Below are positions 10,873-21,257 of a stretch of DNA of 64,000 nt, one piece after another. Numbering within the stretch: the stretch's first letter is position 1; each line of letters begins with the position of its first letter. Position numbers and translations under genes: made by a program. The notes beneath the pieces are model-generated. The model made no database searches and had not been told where the DNA came from. It saw nothing but the letters and a program-made list of their open reading frames with translations. Source of the stretch: Trichopria drosophilae (Eukaryota; Arthropoda; Insecta; Hymenoptera; Diapriidae); NCBI GenBank assembly GCA_030407085.1, contig CM059582.1, positions 89,828,001-89,892,000 of the forward strand, given 5' to 3'.

Positions 10873-11345
10873 TCTCTGATAATTTGTTTATCTTAAAAAA
10901 AGTTTAAAAATTATTAAAATTAAACAACAAAGTAAGAATAAAGCAAAAAATAAAATTTTTAATTTAATCTCTTATTGTACACTTTGGGAAGCGGCATTTA
11001 AGTGTACGTACTTATCGTACTCTTATCGTAACGTACACGAAGCGTACGTACTCTGCATGTACCTTTAATTTCACTCTTACTGTATTCTTCGTGTACGCTT
11101 CCATTTTTACCAGGGTAGTGTAGTACATTATCTTGAAGATATTACAATATTTTACATGGTGGTTCTTCTTTAAGTTTACATATAAGTTGTTAACATATCC
11201 ATGTTTTCGAGCGATTTTCTCTTTTTCTTTTCATTTACATATGAACTGTAGTAGTGGATAAGTCTATAGTTTTATCTTACAATTAGAAGCAGAGTAATAC
11301 GAAAGTATCGAAAAATCTGTAATCGTGCATGCTGCAAATTAGGAG
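10873..11345. other. Gene-free stretch with GTAC-rich tract
   Basis: AT-rich and non-coding. Between ~11000 and 11105 there is a cluster of short GTAC/CGTAC words with partial inverted symmetry (GTACGTACTTATCGTAC ... CGAAGCGTACGTAC). Similar words occur at 8590-8720. No gene seen. Confidence 0.4.
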
Positions 11346-11668
11346 ATTGAACTAACCCAGGCAGCCAGTTGCATTTTGCCGCATATAAGGGGAAAGTCTA
11401 GCGGCGAATAGGTCGGCAGAATTCCGGATTATGCGTTATCACACAGACAGCAAATTTGCTGGAAATTCTCCCCTGCTGACTAGTCTGTGGCGATTCTGCC
11501 GAAAAGATTAAATCCGTGTTGGTATGCGTCTATAATCCCTTCGCTGACCCGCTTAATCTCTTCCTTCTTCGGCAGATATGCACAATCCGGAATTCTGCCG
11601 ACATATTCGCCGCTAGCCTTTCCTCTGATATGCGGTAATATGCATCTAATTGGTTGTCTGGGAAGTTA
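11346..11668. repeat. Foldback/MITE element with nested inverted repeats
   Basis: Left arm 11354-11434 and right arm 11580-11667 are inverted copies. The inner 60 bases (AGCGGCGAATAGGTCGGCAG, AATTCCGGATTATGC) are nearly identical, and the outer ends are more diverged. Inside, a second smaller inverted pair exists (TCTGCCGAAAAGATTAA versus TTAATCTCTTCC...TTCGGCAGA). No coding capacity. Likely a non-autonomous DNA transposon. Confidence 0.8.
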
Positions 11669-12099
11669 CATTTTACGTAAGCAAATAGATTTTTGTGGTT
11701 ATAATGATTATTACGTTAATACTATATGGACTTTCTAGTTATTAAAACTAAAGATAAATGACTTTCGAAAAAGACCAATGGGATATTTGTGAATTTTCTA
11801 AGTGCATGACATCTCGCAATCCATTATATTGTGGCAAGCCTAGCTTAACGTCGAGTTTTTTTTCACTTGTGCCCTTCCTTCATCTTAATCCAACTAGTAT
11901 ATGATATTAGCACTCCATTAATCTGTGGTAAGCCTAACTTATGGGCGAAATATCGTGCTTAACGCGCACATGTTATAACTAGGCACAAGCTCCTGGACGA
12001 CAACGAGGAGCAATACCGTATGCAATTTCAAAAGAGAAAAGTAAATATACAAATTACTAAATAAGCAAATAAATTAAATAGAAATATACGCGACAGGAA
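11669..12099. other. Gene-free stretch with one imperfect direct repeat
   Basis: AT-rich. CAATCCATTATATTGTGGCA at ~11818 recurs as CACTCCATTAATCTGTGGTA at ~11910; both continue AAGCCTA(G/A)CTTA. Otherwise nothing recognised. Confidence 0.4.
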
Positions 12100-12824
12100 T
12101 AGAACATCATTACAAAGTTACGCCGTACAAAACAATTCTTTACGAAATAATATAAAAGCTTGGAAGCGGCTAGATCGTCGGTGCATAGCAATATGGTCAA
12201 GAGGTTTGACCTTGAAGACTGTCCCATCCCATGACTGCGGCGCTATCGAATTCTACTTGGGTGTGCAAGGGGACAGTCGCACAAAATGTGGACTAAAGTC
12301 TTCTCGACTCCCACGTTACATGCTGAGCATATCGTGGTTGGATTATACAAGAAAAACGAATTACCAATGCGTAAGTAGCGGGAGTGGACTGTTGCCGTTC
12401 TTAAATGAATCTTCAAGCGAGCGAAATGAATTGGACAGCGATCCGAGTACAAGCCTGCATAACCGTCGGTGAATTTCCTGGGAATTTGGATTTGGGCGGA
12501 ATCAGAGGAAAGATATCGTTGGAGATCATGGTTGCGTTGGGTTCGGGCGAAGTTCCTGCAAGTCGCGTCCAAGCACGCATCCCAATTTTCTGCCGACAAG
12601 TTAGCCCACAGGTTATCATAGGTAGGCGAACGTAGCACGAGCCTCAGGTGGCGGAACCAATTCAATGGCGACTCATTTGCGTTGTCCGAGTTGAGCTCGC
12701 ACAACCTAATCAGGCCCATCCGAGGTAGGCTCGTCGCGGGCTGGCGAAGAAGCTTGATGACAAGGAGCATCGCTCTGCGCACAATTTCAACCGAAATATT
12801 GTAGAGTCCCTGTTCTAAGCGCAA
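12100..12824 (-). pseudogene. LINE A C-terminal domain
   Basis: A 193-residue frame with a leucine-rich stretch, then FARLKIHLRTATVHSRYLRI and the knuckle CSACNVGVEKTLVHILCDCP (CX2C...HX4C), the usual C-terminal nucleic-acid-binding motif of several LINE clades. It stops at 12243; a weakly coding continuation may run to ~12100. The poly-A or microsatellite tail is not obvious. Confidence 0.65.
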
Positions 12825-12887
12825 GAGGTAAGCTGGTGTTGATCTCGGAAGATTAAACCACTTTTTAAAAAAATCGAGTTAAATGGA

Positions 12888-14412
12888 CTATAACCGTTCA
12901 AGGTAGCAAAATGCCCAGCAGGAAGCAACATACAAGAGGGTGGATAAAATTGACGCCTGGTAGAGCTTAAGCGCTCCACTCCACGAGTCTCCTCTTGCAG
13001 AGGACATAATAGCCAGAACCGAGGCTGTGGCTTGCCGTGTCTTGGATATTGCATATTCTGACGCCTTCAGCCCCTTCGCCGACGAGGAAACGATTGTCCC
13101 TAGGTAGGTGTAATTTGCTACTACTTCCACCTGCTGATTTTCGTAAACGAAATTCCTGGAGGAGACATCGAGACGACCCTCCCTCCTGAAGATTACTATC
13201 TTTGTTTTCGAGGTATTGACTGTCAATCCATTATATTTGCAATTCATTTCGCATCATTAGGTCATAGGTCAAGGTGAAGTCGACTCCTCGTAAGCCTTGC
13301 TCGCGAAAATAAGTCACTATATCCGAAGTATAGAGTAAAAATAGGAGTGGACTTAAAATTTCCCCCTGCAGTAATCCCTCCGTTACCTTGAAGAATTCCG
13401 ATGAACTGGAGTCACAGCTTATTGAAGACATCGCTGTGTTATAAAGGGCTTTTAGTAGTCTTACCATCTTTGCGCCAATACCTAGGTTGAATAATTTGCG
13501 CCATAGTTTGTCGTGCGGGATTGAGTCGAACGCCCTGCGGAAGTCGACAAATAATACATAGCATTTAGCGCCTTTGTTTCTCAGAATTTATCGAATCTCA
13601 CCGCAAGAATCTGGGTAAAGAGTTTTGTGATCGCATTTGTGATAGCTATCGCTCTATAGTTTTCTGGTTGAGGACGTGCTCCTTTTTTTAAAGAGCATGA
13701 AAAGTCTTGAGTTTAGCCATCCATCCGGCGGGAGTTCACTAGATAATATGGTGTTGAAAAAAGATAAAACAGATGAGAACCACTCACCGCATAAAGATTT
13801 CAGTAACTCTGCGGGAATGGCGTCTGTACCTGGTGCTTTACCGGTTTTAAGCTTCTGCATGCTCTCCATGAGTTCCTGATGAGAGATTGGACAATCAAGT
13901 TCACTTGTATAACGTCCATCGAATAACATGATGTCTAGTGACTTAGGCGGGTATAAATTTGCCAAATGACTGTTCCACATATCGAGGGACACACACGAGT
14001 TACGCGATGGAGCACGCCTGAAACTGCGGATCGTGGCCCAAAACTGTCTTGCGTCACTGACCTCGGCGAAACGATCCGCCACCTTTTTAAATTATTCTTT
14101 TTTTCGCAGAAGAAATGGTAATGCGATAGTTTTTTCTGGCTGAAAAAAATTCGCTTCGTAGGTACTCGTGTAATTATTGACTCTTAACCGACATAGGGCG
14201 TGATTCATCCGCTTGCGAGCATGCCGACAATTTGCATCGAACCACCGGGAACCCGATCCTACATCGCTTGATCGCCCGGGATTTACATATGTAGGCGATA
14301 CAACGCCCGCTCTTTCCGCCAGATTGAGGATACCCGAGCAGAATGCAGGAAACAGATGGCCATCCGTAGAATTATCATGACTAGACGGGTATGGGTTTGT
14401 TGAAAGCATCAA
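12888..14412 (-). pseudogene. LINE A reverse transcriptase, catalytic box deleted
   Basis: Segments on the minus strand: EN-RT linker (14412-14092); fingers with APGTDAIPAELLK (14082-13654); motif A VLFVDFRRAFDSIPHDKLW (~13560-13500); motif B GLLQGEILSPLLFLLY (13467-13231); and thumb YNGLTVNTSKTK, YTYLGTIVSS (13247-12888). Between VDFTLTYD and the thumb, the F/YADD box that should lie near 13260 is absent: the sequence runs straight into MMRNELQI. The enzyme would be dead even without the frameshifts. Confidence 0.75.
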
Positions 14413-14932
14413 ATTTTTTCACTTGGATTCTCCTTCGGGCGTCCAAATTCTTCTCCATCTTTCTCTCACAAAGGGCAAAGGAGGACGAATTGCTTGCAGA
14501 TCCGACCAGGACAGAAGGAGTTCCAGGGTCGCAGGTAGGTGGTCTGGCCTTCCATGCCAATAGAGAAGTCTTTGATAAAGTGAAGATGGTTTCCAGAGAC
14601 CCAGACCAAATCCACAATACTGTGTCCTCTATCATCTATATAAGCGAACTGTGCCGGACTATCCCCGGCAGATCTACCATTAACAAGAACTGAATTATCC
14701 GAGAACATAAACTCATAAAGCTTGGAACCACGAGGGGTTGTTCTGATATCGCTGGATTTCCTATCACGGTTAAGCTGGGTGTTTTCAAACAAATAGGTAT
14801 AATTGCTCTCTAGATCTAGGGTACCCATCCGTGAATTGAAATCCCCACCGAGGATGAGTCCAGTACCAATTGGAGTTTAGGAAGTTGGACAGAAATGTCG
14901 CATGATGGCGGAAAATAAAAAGAACCTTGAAT
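14381..14932 (-). pseudogene. LINE A endonuclease domain
   Basis: Reading leftwards, GGDFNSRMGTLD (14860-14810) is the metal-binding motif of APE-type LINE endonucleases. It is followed by SKLYEFMFSDNSVLVNGRS and DDRGHSIVDLVWVS, which match the central and C-terminal EN motifs (GxSxIDLV type). The segment is split between two frames. The N-terminal third, with the catalytic Asn and Glu, is missing on the right, cut off by the LINE B junction. Confidence 0.75.
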
Positions 14933-14937
14933 TATAG

Positions 14938-15239
14938 ATAATTTTGAATTTGAATTTGAATTTATTTTTGGCTTGAGGGGAAACCTCTTGGGCCAACCAT
15001 TACAAAATAGATACATATAAAAATAATTCATACATAAATATACAAAAGAGCTTAAATATAAGTAAGAGTGGAGGTAAAGTGGGTTTAAATGAATATCGCT
15101 ACGTAGAGCATAAAGGGTATACAAAAATAATAAAAATAACGCAGTGAGTGGACAGTTACATATACATTCCGAGATCGCAGTGGGGAATACAGCGAGAGGT
15201 TACAACTAGCAGTATAAGCGCGTATGTGGTAGTGGAGTG
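14938..15239 (-). repeat. LINE B 3' UTR and AATTCA microsatellite tail
   Basis: On the minus strand the element ends with AATAAATTCAAATTCAAATT, i.e. AATAAA followed by three to four AAATTC units. Short tandem tails are typical of CR1-like LINEs instead of poly-A. This marks the 3' boundary and the likely insertion point into LINE A. Confidence 0.65.
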
Positions 15240-15914
15240 TTATCGCATAGGAGTGATATCGAACGATGGGTTGGAGAATAAGAAAAGTCGAAGTTTTCCC
15301 TTAAATGACGTAACATTGGCACTAGAGCGAATGTTGGTTGGCAGGGCATTCCAGAGTCGAGTGGATGTGATGATGAAAGAGCGCGCAAATGACTTATGCT
15401 GATGAGGCTGCACACGAAGTTCACTGGTGAAGCACGGTCTTAGTATTCGACTTGTGCTTTCATTACGCCACTGATGCCGATCATATAGATATTTCGGTAT
15501 CCTTGTTGTGAGGACATTATAGGTGATGATGCCTATAAAGTATAATCGGCGAGATGTGGTTGTAAGCCACTGAAGTTCCTCACGATATCGGGTTATGTGA
15601 TCGACTCGGCGCAGTCCATAAATAAATCGAATGCCCGCGTTGAGCAGCCTTTCAACCTTGGTTTTCTGCAGGACGTTGATATCATTATAGACAGCACAAC
15701 AATAGTCAAGATAGGGTAGGAGCAGTGTTTTTACTAGAGTCTCACGGAGATCAAGAGATAACAAAGCACGGTTTTGTCTAAGTTGGCGTAGAGTGGAAAA
15801 CACACGCTTAGATATTAGAACAAGGTGTTCTTTCCATGATAGTGTGCTGTCAATAATGAGACCAAGATTTTTTGCTGACTTAACCCAGGGTAAAGTGATG
15901 TTGTTGATTACCAA
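15240..15914 (-). pseudogene. LINE B reverse transcriptase thumb and C-terminus
   Basis: 224 residues: KNLGLIIDSTLSWKEHL (thumb block), LLLPYLDYCCAVYND, GIRFIYGLRRVDHIT and SFARSFIITSTRLWNALP, all standard for the 3' end of CR1/Jockey-type RTs. The frame runs to the natural C-terminus. The 3' UTR is 15239-14970, followed by the AATTCA-type tail. Homologous blocks occur in LINE C (29676-30440), a different subfamily. Confidence 0.85.
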
Positions 15915-16019
15915 TGGAGGAAGAGAATCAAAATCAAAGTTGCTTAGATAATATGAGCCACGAACGAGTAGTGCTTTGGTCTTCCTTAGATTAAGCTTAA
16001 GTCCATTCTCATCCGCCCA

Positions 16020-16281
16020 CTAGCAGAAGTTCTCCACATCAGTTGTTACTTTCTGGATCGCCATTGGTAACTCAGAGATATGGCACTTTAAGAATATTTG
16101 GGTATCGTCAGCAAATATCATGTGATTACAGTGCTGGAGGGCCGAGGAAAGGTCATTGATGAAGATCGAGAATAGAAGTGGTCCAAGAACCGAGCCCTGA
16201 GGCACTCCAGCACCAACTGATAGCCATGAGGATCGCTGGCCATCATCAGCTGTAACTGCTTGCTTTCGTCCGGACAAGTAT
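16020..16281 (-). pseudogene. LINE B reverse transcriptase core
   Basis: 86 residues with motif B GAGVPQGSVLGPLLF and the catalytic FADDTQIFL, both intact. The right end is the copia insertion point. A stop at 16020 interrupts WADENGLKLN; homology carries on in the adjacent sequence to 15914. Confidence 0.85.
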
Positions 16282-16562
16282 TGTCAGAGTGAGGCTGGGA
16301 ATATTGACAAAATGAACATAGAAATGCAAAGGCGAATTAAACAATATATTTTAGCACTATAAACTACAAAATTACAATCAGTAAAAAGGTTGGTCGCGAG
16401 ACAATGATCCGCGTCGCGCGAGGCACCGAAGGAGACAATGATGAAAAGGGGAAGGGATCGCAGCGCGATAGGAAAAGAAACTAACTTAGACGTACAACGC
16501 CACGAGCGGACACGCACGACATCACACAATAGAAACAGGCGCGCGAATTATGAACGCCAACA
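16282..16562 (-). repeat. Copia 3' LTR
   Basis: 281 bp, bounded by TGTTGG / CTGACA in the minus-strand sense. By eye it differs from the 5' LTR by about nine substitutions or single-base gaps plus one indel of about 15 bases (AATAGAAACAGGCGCGCG here, largely missing there), so roughly 96-97% identity. The internal side (16563-16578) carries the purine-rich CGATTCTGAGGGAGAG on the minus strand, the polypurine tract. Confidence 0.95.
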
Positions 16563-17048
16563 CTCTCCCTCAGAATCGCGTCCTGTGGCCGAATGCGTTG
16601 AAAGTCCGAAACCTTTTAAGCATGATGTATGCTTCGAAACAGGTAGACCCTTGGTCAATCCATCTGCAATCATTTGTTCAGTAGGCAAATACATCAGTCT
16701 GATAGGATGAGATTCCAAGATTTGACGTATGAAATGGTGCTTGACATCTATATGTTTTGACCGAGAATGGAAGACTGGGTTCTTTGCCAGATCCCTTGCA
16801 CCCTGATTATCGTTGAACACGATAGCTTCGGCAAGCTCCGGATGTCCCAGGTCTCGAAGAAAACCAATGAGATATAAAGTTTCCTTGGCCGCATCCGTGA
16901 TGGCCATGTACTCGGCCTCTGTTGAAGAAAGCGCTACAGTGCGCTGTTTCCGAGACTCCCACGATATGGCGGCTCCATTGAGAATGATCACGGATCCAGT
17001 ATACGAACGTCGGTCGATAACACAGTTTGCCCATTCGGCATCGACATA
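16548..17048 (-). pseudogene. Copia RNase H
   Basis: YVDAEWANC supplies the first Asp, ALSSTEAEYMA the Glu, VFNDNQGARDL the second Asp, and SKHIDVKHHFIRQ the final conserved block, all in order. Ends inside or at the edge of the 3' LTR (16548-16562 overlap), as in other copia elements. Confidence 0.9.
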
Positions 17049-18143
17049 TCATTTCAACGGTTCGTTGTCCCTCTTGAACGTCAATTGAAGACTTGCTGTC
17101 CCTTTCAGATAACGGAGTACTCGCTTTGCTGCAATCCAGTGCTCCGATTTTGGGCAGTTGTTGAACTGGCTGAGTGCGCTGACGGCATGTGCAATATCCG
17201 GACGCGTACCCAGAGCAATATACATCAGGGCTGCAATCAATTCTCTGAAGGGAAATACTTCCGTGTTTTCATGACTGTCAACCTCTATGGTCATCTTGTT
17301 GCCTGGTACAAGTGGGGTATTGACCGGTTTGCAGTCACTCATCCCAAATCGTTGTAGGACGCTTTCGACATATCCTGTCTGAGATAAAGATATGCTCTCC
17401 CTGTCTTGCTGAATCTTGATGCCCAGACAATAGTGAGCTTCACCAAGATCCTTGACTTTAAAGGCGTTGGACAATCCGATTTTTATTTCTCTCTCCCTCT
17501 TTTGGTTGCTTGACACAATCAATATGTCGTCCACGTAGACGAGAAGGTATGTCAATCTAGTTTTGTCGACATATACGCATGGATCTGCATTTGTTGGAGA
17601 GAGACCCAATTTTCGTAGGACTTTGTCGAGTTCCATATGCCACTGGCGACCTGCTTGGCGGAGACCGTAAATAGCCTTCTTGAGTTTGCAGACCTTGGCA
17701 CTTTCATTCAATTTTCCCAACATAGACTTCGCGATCCTGACAGCTCGAGGGTCAGAATCTTCAGTTGCCATTCGTTGAAGCATCTCGCTCAAGAGCTCTG
17801 GTGGTTCCATAAAAACTTCGGTATCCATCTTGCCGTTTAAATAGGCGGTTTCGATGTCCAGTTGTGATATGCGTACATTAAAACGTACCGCCAGTGCCAT
17901 TAGCAGCCTCAACGAATTTAAACGAGCGACCGGGGCAAACGTCTCAATGAAATCAATCCCAGGTTGTTGAGTGAATCCTTTCGCCACGATACGAGCTTTT
18001 CTGCGTTGTAGTTGTCTATCAGATCTGAATTTGTCTCTAAGAACGGTTCGACATTTAACCACCTTTCCATTGGAGGGCCTGTCGACGAGGTCAAAAGTGT
18101 CGTTGAGTATGAGACTCTTAACTTCGGAGTAAATCGCATCCAA
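17049..18143 (-). pseudogene. Copia reverse transcriptase
   Basis: 364 residues. RKARIVAKGFTQQPGIDF and ETFAPVARLNSLR start the RT; motif A is QLDIETAYLNG; KKAIYGLRQAGRQWH follows; the catalytic box YVDDILIVS is intact; then PLVPGNKM and TRPDIAHAVSALSQF. It ends at TGA just before YVDAEWA of RNase H, where intact elements read through. Confidence 0.9.
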
Positions 18144-18587
18144 CTAATCCTTCTTGTTTACTCCTGATAATGCTTGCTGCAGAGTAATTTCACAAGCATT
18201 CATCACTACACATTCGTCCTGTGGATGAGGAAATTCCTCGACATTTGAATCGTCAATGTCAGAAGGAGACAGTTCTATCGGAACTCCTTTTTGGGCAACG
18301 TTGTACTGTTTGGGAGGACGTCCTGGTTTGCCAGTCTTGACCTTGCTAGGTCTCCCGGGTCTTCGTTTTGAGGGAGTTTCGACCTGCTATTCATCATGTG
18401 CTACTACGGGGTTAGATGCTTCATACAGAGGCTGTTCGGAGACATCTCCGTCCGAGGGGTGAATAGCTGAAGGCTCTAGATCGCGTAGAGGCTCGACGTC
18501 AACGGTTTCGTTTCGCCGAGGAGCAGCAGTAAATTCAATTTCGCGTTCCTTTGTTGTAGTATCTGATATTGTTTTAATAGGACATTT
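18144..18587 (-). pseudogene. Copia integrase-RT linker with two AT-hooks
   Basis: The reading frame continues beyond the integrase stop for ~145 residues to the RT, with one more stop (near 18390). It is acidic at first (EPLRDLEPSAIHPSDGD), then has two AT-hook cores, KRRPGRPSK and TGKPGRPPK (+ coordinates ~18310-18372). AT-hooks bind the minor groove of AT-rich DNA; a role in target choice is inference. Confidence 0.7.
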
Positions 18588-19628
18588 TTAAAAAAATCGT
18601 ACGTCGCGCGTCACGTGGACTTTACCATCTGACTGTCTCCAAATCCGGTAAGCCTTCAAATCAATGGCATATCCCCGAAAAATACCTTCGATACCTCGAG
18701 GTTGCAATTTGTCTTTTCCCGGAGATTTGTCCAAATAATACAGTTTGGTTCCGAAGCTTCTCAAATGACTAAGATCCGGACGCTCCCCGAACCACATCTC
18801 ATATGGTGTTTTCGAGCCCAATACCTTCGTAATACACCGGTTTCGAACGTAGTTCGCCGTGGTGATGGCTTCACCCCAAAAACTGCGCGACAAATCAGAT
18901 TCCGCAAGCATACAACGCGCGGCTTCGACGAGAGTGCGATTTTTACGCTCCGCGACTCCGTTTTGCTGCGGAGTGTACGGCACGGTTAGTCGGCGTTGAA
19001 TTTCGGATAATTCGAAAATTTTATCCATACTTCCGTTACAAAATTCTTTACCGTTATCGGACTGTAAGAATTTTATTTTTATTCCGGTTCGTGTTTCGAC
19101 AAGATTTTTGTACTTTACGAATTTCGCGGTTACTTCCGATTTTTCCCGAAGGAGATAGATCTCCGTCCAACGGCTATAGTCATCCGTAAAAGTTAAGAAG
19201 TACCTAGCGCCGCCGTGTGACGTAGTTCTCATCGGGCCGCAGACGTCAGCGTGTATTATTTCCAGCAACGAAGTTGCTCGCTCGCTCGCTTTTGGGAACG
19301 GCGTACTGGCGATTTTACCGACCGCGCAAGCATCGCATTTCGGTAGATTGTCGCATGCTACGAGATTCAAACCGGTAACTATCTGATTTTTCGCCATGAA
19401 TTTCAAGTCGTTCCAATTTAAATGACCTAAACGTTTATGCCACTCGATTGCCTCATCTTTATTATTTTCGGCGATGCACACTTCATCGAATTTTTGATGT
19501 ACCAAAAACAAGTCCCTGTCGCGTTCGGCTACGAATTTGACATTTTCGCGAAAATCTTTAATATATGCACGCTCTTTTGTAAAAGTAACGGCGTGATTTT
19601 TATCTACAATCTTAGAAACGGACATCAA
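18588..19628 (-). pseudogene. Copia integrase
   Basis: 346 residues. Zinc finger HHCC: HKRLGHLN ... CDACAVGK. Catalytic triad: IIHADVCGP (D), QSDNGKEF (D) and NGVAERKNRTL (E), with normal spacing. GKDKLQPRGIEGIFRGY is the copia-specific GKGY-like C-terminal block. All catalytic residues are intact; an in-frame TAA follows at VRFF. Confidence 0.9.
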
Positions 19629-19661
19629 ATTCGCGCGTAGTTCGGGAACGTATAACGCATT

Positions 19662-19958
19662 TTAAAGTACAATCGACATGTCCCGTTTACCGTCTGACGC
19701 TATCATCCGAACATTACCTTTAGCCTCGACGCGGGCCGTCGCATCGTTCGCGAGCTTCACGTCACTGTTCGTCCCGCGCGATTGGTCAAATGACTGCAAG
19801 TCTTTGCACAAATGTGACGTGCAGCCGCTGTCGAGACACCAGCGCCGATCGGTGGTGGAATTATGTATCACGTTACCTGATTCTTTTGCGGTGTCGTTTG
19901 CGAAGAAGAGTTCGTCCACGGATTGGCGTTTTGATTTTGTTTCTTCTTTTTGAAACAT
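19662..19958 (-). pseudogene. Copia protease
   Basis: Active site WCLDSGCTSHLC (catalytic Asp in DSG) at ~19840, normal for copia proteases, followed by VKLANDATARVEAKG. Ends at an in-frame TAA near 19662, directly upstream of the integrase segment in the same frame; a point mutation is the simplest cause. Confidence 0.85.
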
Positions 19959-20765
19959 GTGGCAGCTACGTGTCCTTGTTTACCACAGAAGGTACATTTT
20001 ATCTTCTTTCGATGAGTTGATACGGCGTTGTCATTTTTCACCTGGTGATTCGATGATTGTGATTGTGGCGGTTTCTCCATTTTGCGACGCTGTCCCGCAA
20101 ACATTACGCCTGCGCTACTGTCGCCATCTCTGCGGTCCCTGGCGCAACTTTCCTCGATTATCTTTTCGACCAACTTATCGACATCCGGTAATGCGTCGCG
20201 CGATTTGATTGCACAACAAAAATTGTTGAAACTGCTCGGGAGGTTATGAAGCAGCATAAATGCTAATACATAGATGGCCGTTGATGTCGATTTCGAGCTG
20301 GTGAAGCTTGTCGACGGTGTCCATGAAGCGTGATAGGTGGTCACGCGTGTCGTCGCCCTCACGCATTTTTTGCGATAAAAGCTGTTCCAAAAGCATGGCC
20401 TTTCTTGACGAACCACGTGATGTATATATCGACTTTAATTTAGTCCATATTTCGTGCGACGTTTCGCAGTTTCGTATATGCTTTAGCTGCGAGGAACTTA
20501 CGATGAGAATGAGATCCGATTTTGCCATTTGTTCTTCCTGAGTCCATTGTTCTATATCTTTCTGTGTTGCTGCGCGTGTCGCTGCGTCTGCGTTCGGATC
20601 TGATTCGGGTTTGATTTTGGAACCCGAAACATATTTCCACGTTCCGTTTTTTATTAATAAGGCTTCTGCTTGTATTCTCCACGTGTCGTAATTTTCCTTT
20701 GAGAGAAGCTCGGTTCGCATGGAACTGTACAAGTTTGCTTGAGTCATGTTGAAGAAGAAGAACAC
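19868..20765 (-). pseudogene. Copia gag
   Basis: Residues from NLYSSMRTELLSKENYDTW through TWKYVSG match the copia-type gag N-terminus (DUF4219/UBN2-like). QLLSQKMREGDD and LHNLPSSFNNF follow. The knuckle CTFCGKQGHVAATC (CX2CX4HX4C) sits at ~20010. Two frames are needed: the first to ~20244, the second from ~20416 to 19868, then the reading returns to the first frame for protease. The shifts cancel. Confidence 0.85.
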
Positions 20766-20976
20766 TGCCCTTTATGGCGCGTTGACGTGATAAGAGTTGA
20801 ACTTCTCACAAAGTTTTCACGGCACAGGGGTTCTTTCGTTTGTAAGTCGGTACACCACAGGAAAATCAGAAAGTATCGTTACACAAAGAAAGGAACGCAC
20901 GCGAAAAAGGCGGGTACACGCCGCCGCGACTCGTATGTGTAGAGTGCTGATCCTTGGTTATTTTGATCGATTAGTT

Positions 20977-20991
20977 CCTCGGCCCATAACC
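20977..20991 (-). promoter_or_regulatory. Copia primer-binding site (initiator tRNA-Met, internal)
   Basis: On the minus strand the base after the LTR begins GGTTATGGGCCGAGG. This is nearly complementary to the anticodon stem-loop of initiator tRNA-Met (CUGGGCCCAUAACC), the half-tRNA primer known for Drosophila copia. One mismatch relative to that motif. Confidence 0.75.
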
Positions 20992-21257
20992 TGTCAGAGT
21001 GAGGCTGGGAATATCGACAAAATGAACATAGAATTGCAAAGGCGAATCAAACAATATATTTTCAGCACTATAAACTACAAAATTACAATCAGTAAAAAGG
21101 ATGAGTCGCGAGACAATGATCCGCGTCGCGCGAGGCACCGAAGGAGACAATGATGAAAAGGGGAAGGGGTCGCAGCGCGATAGGAAAAGAAACTAACTTA
21201 GACGTACAACGCCACAGGCGGACACGCACGACATCACACTAATTATGAACGCCAACA
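20992..21257 (-). repeat. Copia 5' LTR
   Basis: 266 bp, paired with 16282-16562. Followed on the internal side by the primer-binding site at 20977-20991. Confidence 0.95.

Larger units (their letters stand above)
12100..14935 (-). mobile_element. LINE A: non-LTR retrotransposon fragment
   Basis: Minus-strand LINE running from the endonuclease (right) to the C-terminal zinc region and 3' side (left), in at least six frame-shifted pieces. Domain order EN-RT-CCHC is intact but the 5' part is absent: homology ends near 14935, where the 3' tail of LINE B begins, so LINE B probably inserted here. The C-terminal region (CSACN...HILCDC) resembles I/Outcast/Jockey-group elements, but I cannot fix the clade. 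Confidence 0.75.
16282..21257 (-). mobile_element. Ty1/copia retrotransposon with both LTRs and target duplication
   Basis: A complete-length 4,976-bp copia element on the minus strand. LTRs at 16282-16562 and 20992-21257 start TGTTGGCG and end CTCTGACA (minus-strand sense). AGTAT directly flanks both sides (16277-16281 and 21258-21262), a 5-bp target-site duplication. Gag, protease, integrase, RT and RNase H follow in copia order in essentially one frame, broken by five stops (near 19660, 18588, 18390, 18144 and 17049) and a compensated double frameshift in gag. Young but inactive. Confidence 0.95.
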
